Shown in pieces: positions 60,801-64,000 of a stretch of DNA of 64,000 nucleotides (position 1 is its first letter; each line of letters begins with the position of its first letter). Below the pieces are notes generated by a model. That model saw only the letters and a program-made list of their open reading frames with translations, was not told where the DNA came from and did not search any database. This DNA comes from Mactra quadrangularis. Its lineage: Eukaryota > Mollusca > Bivalvia > Venerida > Mactridae. The position numbers were made by a program, and so were the translations under genes. Location: the NCBI GenBank assembly GCA_025267735.1, contig CM046293.1, positions 6,534,560 through 6,598,559 of the forward strand, given 5' to 3'.

Positions 60801-63182
60801 AGATGCATGCCCTAACAAAAAATGCTTACTTTAACAGAATAAAAATGTTTTAATAGAACAAACGCTTGCTTTTTATGGTAAATTGACGCTAATAAAACAA
60901 TAACCTAAGTTGACGTTTGGTATGATGACGTGAATATTCATGTAAAAACATTTATTACAGATATTGACGAGTGTAATGAACAAGATGGTTTGTGTTATAA
61001 TAATGGTACATGTATCAATACAATCAATGGGTATACTTGCCAATGTACCAGTGAGTGGACTGGAAGTAATTGCGAAACTGGTAAGCTTGTTTTATAGGAA
61101 TATTAATGCTGTCACTGTGGTAACGCTATTTTAAAACCATGGCAAACATGTGCAGTTAAATTTGATAGATTGAAAACGATTCTAAATCGCGGTGGCAATG
61201 TGATAATGAAGTGTTTTGCTTACGGGACATTTGGTGTCTAGTATTCAATCATCTTTGGAATGATCAACTGACAGTAGTGTGCTAGGATTTCTATTCTAGT
61301 TTAACAAAGGAGGTTTGGATTCAAATCCCAACGGCAGTTATGCCCTTCCTTGAAATTATGACAATCATGTCAATTTTCCGTCATTATAATGTATTTGTAA
61401 AAGTTGCCAGCTTTGTGGTAAGTAGTGGAAGGTAAGGTAAAGTGAATACTAGTTTTAGACAAGGGTCTATTAAATCTATGCGCTGGTCACCATTAAATAA
61501 CCTAAATCGTGTTGATACGGCGTTTAAAACCCAGAACAATTTTGTGAATGAAACTATCATTGTTTATCTATCTGTTCAGATGAAGATGAATGTGACACTG
61601 GAAGCCATCAATGTCAGAATGCCGAATGTATAAATACTGTAGATGGTTATTATTGTTCTTGTCATGATGGATGGACTGGTACTCTTTGTAATCAAGGTAT
61701 TGTTTATTTTTCATAACTTGAGACATTAGTTAATAGAATTTCGTTTATTTTTTCTCATGTTATACTACAAGACATATAAATATAAGATTATGAAGCTAAG
61801 TGAAATACTTGATGAATAGCACATTGAATATTCTCCATGATATAAAACATTTTCAACATCAAACGATATAATCACAATGCTACAATACGTAAAAACAAGT
61901 TTCTTATTGTACGTATATATTTGATTTATATAAAGATTTACAAATAATTGATAAAAGTCTACTTCAATAATAATTAATCACAACAGTTGATCTTCGTAAT
62001 ACCAATTCAGACCTGGATAAAACAAAACAATTTCATGTAAATCTATTTCAAAATAAAATTTTTAACGTCCCTTTTCTAAAACTATTGTATGACTGTTTCA
62101 GATATTGATGAGTGTCAGGAACAACCTCCTATCTGTAGAAATGGCGCTATATGTATTAATACCCCTCCTGGTGATTATACCTGTGAATGTCCTAGTGGCT
62201 TTGGAGGGAAACATTGCGACTTTAGTAAGTGCTCAAGTATCATATATCTTTAGAGAAGACACTTGTTAAGACAATGTTTGGATTCATATCGTTGAAAAGT
62301 AAAATGATGTTTGCACTCCAAATAACACATTGTCACAAATATCTAATTCAATGCATCATTGATGTTACACCTTCATTGGTAAAATTTAATGATTTCAAAA
62401 TTGAACAATAATTAGCTGCTTGTAATTGAATGTATTCAAAGTAATAATCATGACTTGTGACGTTTAAAATCTATATATTGACTGATGTGGTACCAATTGT
62501 CTGAAGAAAGTACAAGAGCGTTACAAATGTCATATTATTGTTTTGCATAGTGCGACAATATAAACCTGAGCTTGACCTTACGCAAGAATATATGTTTACT
62601 TTCTATTTTTTCTTTGTTTGTAAGTCGCGCTTTTTCAGAAGCTTTCGGCAAAATACACGTATTAATTCTGTAAATTTGTTTTCACAAGAATAATTACTTT
62701 GAGACTGTGCCACAATATTGCAGACTTATGTGTTTCCCCATAAACGAATGAATAAAAAAATAAGTTACAATAACATTTCATGCTTACAAAATTATTTTAT
62801 AGTCACATAGGTTGTTAAACACGAATATCATCGTTTACACACATACGGAAACTCACGATTTAATGTAAGTGAAGTGTGTAATTAGTATAATAAGGTAGTT
62901 CAAGCTCCGGGTAATGTTATCGGACTATAGAATTTGTTCTATTTGTACGCATAGTTGTAACAGAATGTTTCAGTCGTTGGGAAGGGGAAATGCATATTCA
63001 TTTATTTAAATATTGTTTGGCAACACGTAATTGTCTTACTAAATATTTAAATGTATTTTCATCAGGTACAAATCCGTGTAATCAATTGAGGTGTATGAAT
63101 GGAGGAGTATGTGATATCAATAATGATGGAAATCCGTATTGTGTTTGTCCTGCAAATTATCAAGGAACATTATGTAATGTCG
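24812..63182 (+). CDS. Type II membrane protein with five SEA-like modules and at least 16 EGF domains (36 exons, partial)
   Basis: The assembled product has about 1,488 residues and continues beyond the last exon seen. Order: cytoplasmic His-rich and basic N-terminus (1-55), membrane segment (about 56-81), short stem (82-90), five SEA-like modules (91-854) with Thr/Pro/Ser-rich linkers, then EGF 1-16 (855-1488). A basic cluster just before the membrane segment and no signal peptide imply type II topology with everything after residue 82 outside the cell. Every exon joins in frame, and phases follow strict patterns (1-0-2-1 in the SEA-like part, 1-1 in the EGF part). SEA domains usually sit in heavily glycosylated surface proteins, and EGF arrays bind calcium and protein ligands, so a cell-surface adhesion, mucin-like or receptor role is inferred. 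I do not recognise a named orthologue. No EGF or stop-bearing last exon was found after 63182. Confidence 0.88.
24855..25716 (+). repeat. Dispersed repeat R1, copy 2, split by a hAT-like MITE
   Basis: It matches the reverse complement of 297-715 on both sides of the MITE at 25052-25497. It begins ten bases after the splice donor of coding exon 1 of the large gene. Confidence 0.7.
25052..25497. mobile_element. hAT-like MITE, 446 bp, with 8-bp target duplication
   Basis: The inverted ends TAGGGCTGTCACGA and TCGTGACAGCCCGA are flanked by perfect 8-bp repeats AATAATAC (25044-25051 and 25498-25505). The homologous repeat at 297-715 has the unfilled site. Ends and target length fit the hAT superfamily. 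There is no coding capacity. Confidence 0.85.
26262..26462 (-). mobile_element. SINE family C, degenerate, reverse strand
   Basis: It aligns with the other family C copies (aagtccgcttcattgtccc, gaatactgtttcttccgc, attgaattcgtaacaacg, tcgaccacatccgctcc) but is more diverged. Confidence 0.55.
27490..27705 (+). repeat. Dispersed repeat R1, copy 3, internally deleted
   Basis: It starts with aatctgattaaaacccgatc and ends with caggatatctgtttacgg like the others, but the middle (about 200 bases) is missing at about 27670. Confidence 0.65.
29306..29382. repeat. Palindrome of about 77 bases
   Basis: acattctcgttcc and gagtct are repeated inverted as agactcttggaacgagaatg. The middle (ttctcaatactagtattaag) is also palindromic. 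Confidence 0.75.
32219..32318. mobile_element. Hairpin MITE, about 100 bp
   Basis: agtttgatatgggatttatc is repeated inverted after a ctcgcttcgctcg loop, and the outer parts (gtcggatagaatactcgta / actcatgctctatcctatac) also pair. Confidence 0.75.
33383..33710 (-). mobile_element. SINE family A, nearly full length, reverse strand
   Basis: It runs from the inverted tail (tactgggtttaacgccgtgt) to the tRNA-like head near 33710. It sits about 70 bases upstream of the acceptor of coding exon 2 of the large gene. Confidence 0.75.
33779..33995 (+). CDS. Large gene, exon 2: cytoplasmic tail and membrane anchor
   Basis: It encodes residues 12-83. There is a His cluster ([11 protein letters not shown]), a basic stretch ([12 protein letters not shown]), two Cys at the membrane edge (possible palmitoylation), and a hydrophobic segment [20 protein letters not shown]. 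The donor after acag is phase 1. Confidence 0.88.
34129..34696. mobile_element. Tc1/mariner-type MITE, 568 bp, in intron 2 of the large gene
   Basis: Inverted ends CTTAACGAAACTTCTAA with TA on both sides (34127-34128, 34697-34698). Subterminal parts pair as well (tcaacattcatgtccg / cggacattaatgttga). A truncated relative lies at 11296-11465. Confidence 0.82.
35275..35295 (+). CDS. Large gene, exon 3: 21-base stem micro-exon
   Basis: Acceptor ttgcatttcag, donor gtaagt, phase 1 to 1, giving VPATQKL plus one base. Because it keeps the frame it could be skipped. Confidence 0.7.
36091..41205 (+). CDS. SEA-like module 1 (exons 4-7)
   Basis: Exons 36091-36203, 37004-37071, 40045-40098 and 41003-41205 encode residues 91-236. 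The first two show the SEA pattern: [20 protein letters not shown], a Cys just before the phase-0 junction, then [11 protein letters not shown]. The third part is split by an extra phase-2 intron. It continues with a beta/alpha pattern ([12 protein letters not shown], then [12 protein letters not shown]) and ends in a short [10 protein letters not shown] linker. The GSVVV autocleavage motif of mucin SEA domains is absent. One N-glycosylation sequon (NIT). Confidence 0.8.
36656..36936 (-). mobile_element. SINE family A, full length, reverse strand
   Basis: The minus strand reads CCCGGATCGATAGCGCAGTT (box A), GGGTTTGATCCCACC (box B), the central body with the TTGACAATAATGTCAAT palindrome, and the tail aaattgtgttgacacggc before a T/A run. 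It is intronic in the large gene. Confidence 0.8.
37100..37400 (+). repeat. Diverged intronic duplication, copy 1
   Basis: It shares with 39628-39980, in the same order, ggaaagagcac, gtttaaatattgctaa, tgaacaata and tctaatattttacttac. It ends before the LINE. Confidence 0.65.
37575..39628 (+). mobile_element. Non-LTR retrotransposon (LINE) remnant, interrupted
   Basis: It begins with what looks like a piece of the endonuclease ([10 protein letters not shown]) joined directly to the C-terminal part of a reverse transcriptase ([31 protein letters not shown]), so the middle is deleted. The frame resumes after the MITE as [15 protein letters not shown] and runs to 39126, where one extra base at 39127 shifts the frame. 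The last part has a CTFC...H...C zinc-knuckle-like motif (39188-39252) and ends at 39402. The 3' end is a TTCTG repeat at 39605-39628. It is dead, 5' truncated, and of unresolved clade. Confidence 0.8.
37904..38491. mobile_element. 588-bp MITE inserted in the LINE
   Basis: Inverted ends TAGTGCGGAC...ATTGACCCCGA (left TAGTGCGGACGTATTGACCC, right complement TAGTGCGGACACATTGACCC) are flanked by TA (37902-37903 and 38492-38493). Removing it restores the reverse transcriptase frame, RKHL then VTQAKKA or similar. Confidence 0.88.
39628..39980 (+). repeat. Diverged intronic duplication, copy 2
   Basis: It starts at the 3' end of the LINE and aligns with 37100-37400 with numerous differences. It precedes exon 6 of the large gene. 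Confidence 0.65.
41948..44165 (+). CDS. SEA-like module 2 (exons 8-10)
   Basis: Exons 41948-42060 (phase 1 to 0), 42742-42809 (0 to 2) and 43912-44165 (2 to 1) encode residues 237-381. Conserved features are PFCQD at the first junction, [10 protein letters not shown] in the middle exon, a strand (DIVVSDVWF) and a Thr/Ser/Pro linker ([14 protein letters not shown]). Sequons include NLS and NMT. Confidence 0.82.
42864..43249. mobile_element. MITE of 386 bp, intronic
   Basis: Inverted ends CAGGGGTGCGTTTTATCAA and CTGGGGTGCGTTTTATCAA (complement of the right end), with further inverted parts (gatcgtaaggcc). I see no clear target duplication; the CAGGGGT start suggests hAT. It has a short frame that is not a gene. 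Confidence 0.75.
44345..44450 (-). mobile_element. tRNA-like SINE head, reverse strand, intronic
   Basis: The minus strand has GGTATAATGGTTAGACGCGC (box A-like) and GGTTGGAACCCCAC (box B-like). It lies between exons 10 and 11 of the large gene. Confidence 0.5.
44563..46386 (+). CDS. SEA-like module 3 (exons 11-13)
   Basis: Exons 44563-44678, 45079-45146 and 46055-46386 encode residues 382-553, with the same 1-0-2-1 phases. The junction Cys is in NQFCKD and the second in [10 protein letters not shown]. The long third exon has [10 protein letters not shown], then the largest Thr-rich linker of the five ([11 protein letters not shown], then [12 protein letters not shown]), likely O-glycosylated. 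Confidence 0.82.
45233..45590 (-). mobile_element. SINE family B, reverse strand, with internal 53-bp duplication
   Basis: The minus strand begins GCCGCCCGGCTAGCTCAGTC, passes box B and ends gttgatacggcgttaaac. Bases 45271-45323 are repeated at 45324-45376 (53 bp, few differences), so this copy is longer than the one at 18318. It is intronic in the large gene. Confidence 0.75.
46440..46500. repeat. Short SINE-tail-like fragment
   Basis: gggttttacggcgcaccaac and ggccatatcgcgccg recur inverted at 50757-50815. It is probably the 3' end of a further SINE family. Confidence 0.5.
47144..49783 (+). CDS. SEA-like module 4 (exons 14-17)
   Basis: Exons 47144-47256, 48015-48082, 48639-48772 and 49637-49783 encode residues 554-707. 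Key residues: GFCAD at the first junction, YSSCSIESF, then [16 protein letters not shown]. The third part is split by a phase-1 intron after NVVMNV. The last exon ends in a Pro/Thr-rich linker ([16 protein letters not shown]). A full-length SINE lies just after its donor. Confidence 0.8.
47464..47810. mobile_element. MITE-like element of about 347 bp, GC-richer, intronic
   Basis: Inverted ends GCAGTCCCATAAAC and CCTCAGTCCCATAAAA (complement of the right end) enclose a GC-richer interior rich in cgtacggg motifs. A right-end fragment is at 23866-23920. Confidence 0.65.
49810..50115 (+). mobile_element. SINE family A, full length, with 12-bp target duplication
   Basis: It starts CTCCCGGGTCGATAGCGCAG (box A) with box B GGGTTCGAATCCCACC near 49877. 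The body includes gacaataatgtcaat, and the end is tgttgacacggcgtgaaccc followed by an A-rich tail. Perfect direct repeats GTACAAATAGTC flank it (49798-49809 and 50116-50127). It lies only 26 bases downstream of the end of coding exon 17. Confidence 0.88.
50581..52612 (+). CDS. SEA-like module 5 (exons 18-20)
   Basis: Exons 50581-50690, 51178-51248 and 52353-52612 encode residues 708-854. Key residues: [14 protein letters not shown], then [12 protein letters not shown] and a helix ([16 protein letters not shown]). [10 protein letters not shown] linker leads into EGF 1. The middle exon is one codon longer than in the other modules. Sequon NYT. Confidence 0.82.
50757..50815. repeat. Short SINE-tail-like fragment, opposite orientation
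   Basis: cggcgcgatatgacc and gttggtgcgccgtaaaaccc are the complement of the segment at 46440-46500, next to a degenerate family C SINE. Confidence 0.5.
50815..50990 (-). mobile_element. SINE family C, degenerate, reverse strand, intronic
   Basis: The family C pattern is recognisable (gattaatcactttcgagac, aggatgaagtttcttgctc, tattcgaaccaacacg). It lies in the intron between exons 18 and 19 of the large gene. Confidence 0.55.
53070..53183 (+). CDS. EGF domain 1 (exon 21)
   Basis: Six Cys in the EGF order, with PCKNGGTC (an O-fucose consensus) and GWTGYNC. Phase 1 to 1. There is no DxDEC, so calcium binding is not indicated. Confidence 0.92.
53757..53870 (+). CDS. EGF domain 2 (exon 22)
   Basis: It starts [15 protein letters not shown], which fits the O-glucose consensus C-x-S-x-P-C. 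It ends TGYTGETC. Phase 1 to 1. Confidence 0.92.
54352..54471 (+). CDS. EGF domain 3, calcium-binding type (exon 23)
   Basis: It starts DEDEC and contains [10 protein letters not shown], the Asp/Asn hydroxylation pattern. CKYNGTC fits the O-fucose consensus and has a sequon. Phase 1 to 1. Confidence 0.93.
55045..55161 (+). CDS. EGF domain 4 (exon 24)
   Basis: Starts GIDEC, contains CRPGSQC and ends GWTGQNC. Phase 1 to 1. Confidence 0.92.
55428..55547 (+). CDS. EGF domain 5 (exon 25)
   Basis: Starts DIKEC, with CKNGGAC and GWTGPTCEI. Phase 1 to 1. Confidence 0.92.
55801..55917 (+). CDS. EGF domain 6 (exon 26)
   Basis: Starts GYNEC after the split Arg codon, with NPCLNGGIC and TWTGPIC. Phase 1 to 1. 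Confidence 0.92.
56380..56545 (+). mobile_element. SINE family C, degenerate, forward, intronic
   Basis: It shares the body and tail of the 12533 copy (gccaaagaaactttattt, ggaaacaggaagtgaactcg, aaagtgataaatg). It lies in the intron between EGF 6 and EGF 7 and explains the open frames there. Confidence 0.55.
56595..56711 (+). CDS. EGF domain 7, calcium-binding type (exon 27)
   Basis: Starts DVDEC and contains [10 protein letters not shown]. It ends QWEGPNC. Phase 1 to 1. Confidence 0.92.
57266..57391 (+). CDS. EGF domain 8, calcium-binding type (exon 28)
   Basis: Starts DHNEC, with a longer first loop (EDGSLGTLC) and [10 protein letters not shown]. It closely resembles EGF 12, which has the same length and loop (SLGTLC), so the two are probably duplicates. 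Confidence 0.92.
57900..58019 (+). CDS. EGF domain 9, calcium-binding type (exon 29)
   Basis: Starts DVDEC, with CLHGGVC and [10 protein letters not shown]. The donor is aca a/gttagt, a weaker donor than in its neighbours; phase 1. Confidence 0.9.
58541..58657 (+). CDS. EGF domain 10 (exon 30)
   Basis: Starts SINEC with NPCLHGGSC (O-fucose consensus) and FWTGDKC. Phase 1 to 1. Confidence 0.92.
59322..59438 (+). CDS. EGF domain 11, calcium-binding type (exon 31)
   Basis: Starts DIDEC, with [17 protein letters not shown] and GWTGFHC. Phase 1 to 1. Confidence 0.92.
60168..60293 (+). CDS. EGF domain 12, calcium-binding type (exon 32)
   Basis: Starts DINEC, with [15 protein letters not shown] and [10 protein letters not shown]. 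Same 126-base length as EGF 8. Confidence 0.92.
60961..61080 (+). CDS. EGF domain 13, calcium-binding type (exon 33)
   Basis: Starts DIDEC, with CYNNGTC (O-fucose consensus and a sequon) and [10 protein letters not shown]. Phase 1 to 1. Confidence 0.92.
61282..61545 (+). mobile_element. SINE family A, degenerate, forward
   Basis: Landmarks are attcaaatcccaacggcagt (box B region), atgacaatcatgtcaatttt, agacaagggtct and taaatcgtgttgatacggcg. It sits in the intron before EGF 14. Confidence 0.65.
61580..61696 (+). CDS. EGF domain 14, calcium-binding type (exon 34)
   Basis: Starts DEDEC, with CQNAEC and [10 protein letters not shown] and GWTGTLC. The acceptor lies about 35 bases after a degenerate SINE. 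Confidence 0.92.
62102..62224 (+). CDS. EGF domain 15 (exon 35)
   Basis: Starts DIDEC, with [18 protein letters not shown] and GFGGKHCDF. The tryptophan of the usual WTG turn is Phe here. Phase 1 to 1. Confidence 0.92.
63066..63182 (+). CDS. EGF domain 16 (exon 36), last exon seen
   Basis: Starts GTNPC, with CMNGGVC, a first-loop shorter at its N-side (no DxxEC) and YQGTLC. The donor gtaagt at 63183 shows the gene goes on past this exon. Confidence 0.9.
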
Positions 63183-64000
63183 GTAAGTTTTTCAAAAAAG
63201 ACGTTTTCTTTCGTAATATCTATTTCTTTATCTAGTTTAGAAGTTCAAGGGAAATCACCAAACTGTAGTGCTGAATTATCAATAGGAGATTACCCACTTT
63301 TGGCAAAACAAATTATAACATATTTGGCAAGTTAACCTCATAAACCTGATATGAATTATTTCTGTTAAAACTTCAAAATTTGACCTAATTTATGCTTCAA
63401 AATCTCATTTTAAGGATGAATAGGTCACACTCCAGGGTCTGCACAAAATGCAAACAGTTGTTGCTGACGGACCTTTATTAACTTAATTCAGTCAGTCACC
63501 ATTCCTGATTAGCAAACACCACTTAAAAAAACAAAATAAAAAAAACGATTATGCATGTAGTTTGATCAAACTTATAATTTCTGTCCAAACTCATAATTTT
63601 GTAAGTTCATTTACATTTTGTAATTCTGTAAGGTATTGTTTCTAGCCTCCCCATTCTGTACACAAACGGTCTGACTGACCTCTGTACGGAGACACCGCGC
63701 ATCACGGGTAATACTGTTTATTTACCTGAAAACACGTGGCAATGTTTACATTCTATCTATTCCCCCCTTCAAGTATACTGAACAAAAAGAGTAGGAATTT
63801 TGTGTCTACTCAATAAAATTTGACTATCCAACCAACTAACCTCATTAAATAAAACTTTTATACCGGTAGTTAAACCTTCATCATAACGTGTTTACATCTG
63901 CCATTCTTTACACAGTAATTTGAAATCGAAACTAGGTTACACGGTTTAACTCTGCACCTATACCTACAGTGGTTTAAAAGTACTTTGTATATATAGATTT
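63183..64000. other. Intron or 3' part of the large gene, unresolved
   Basis: I found no further EGF exon. The right edge of the window cuts the gene. Confidence 0.4.

Noticed and set aside
63225..63240. Possible terminal exon after ttatctag giving an immediate stop
   Set aside because: It would need an intron of about 50 bases, much shorter than all others in the gene, and would encode a single residue.

Overview
The window is nuclear DNA from an AT-rich metazoan with spliced genes (GT-AG introns of a few hundred bases to several kb), tRNA-derived SINEs, many MITEs and a decayed LINE. The short repeats, the SINE tails of the type that ends in a conserved core followed by aacaaac-like runs, and the lineage-specific EGF-rich membrane gene suggest a lophotrochozoan, probably a bivalve mollusc. 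That assignment is inference.

Region 1-14.6 kb: repeat-rich DNA, then a small three-exon gene (start codon 9929, stop 12275) encoding a 222-residue protein I do not recognise with certainty. Its first exon encodes only Met-Phe-Glu. The stretch that holds this exon and a CRE-like palindrome (TGACGTCA) occurs three times in a row upstream of exon 2, at 4.2, 7.1 and 9.8 kb. The first two copies lie inside a nearly identical 2,280-bp tandem duplication. A 20-bp minisatellite separates the duplication from the third copy.

Region 14.66-20.21 kb: a 5.5-kb foldback element. Its two inverted arms are arrays of a 63-bp repeat (about 2.3 kb on the left, 1.3 kb on the right). The loop holds a GC-rich 61-bp repeat array and a SINE. 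I saw no transposase.

Region 20.2-24.7 kb: intergenic DNA with hairpin MITEs and SINEs.

Region 24.7-63.2 kb: one large plus-strand gene, 36 coding exons visible, open at the right edge. The assembled product has about 1,488 residues: a His-rich basic cytoplasmic N-terminus, one membrane segment (type II topology), five tandem SEA-like modules each encoded by a three-exon set with intron phases 1-0-2-1 and followed by Thr/Pro-rich linkers, then 16 EGF domains with one phase 1-1 exon each. The reading frame carries through every junction, which is strong evidence that the model is right. Introns hold SINEs, MITEs with TA or 8-bp target duplications, and a LINE fragment that is itself split by a MITE.

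The most unusual items are the type II (SEA-like)5-(EGF)16+ receptor or mucin-like gene, the foldback element built from minisatellite arms, and the serially triplicated promoter plus micro first exon.
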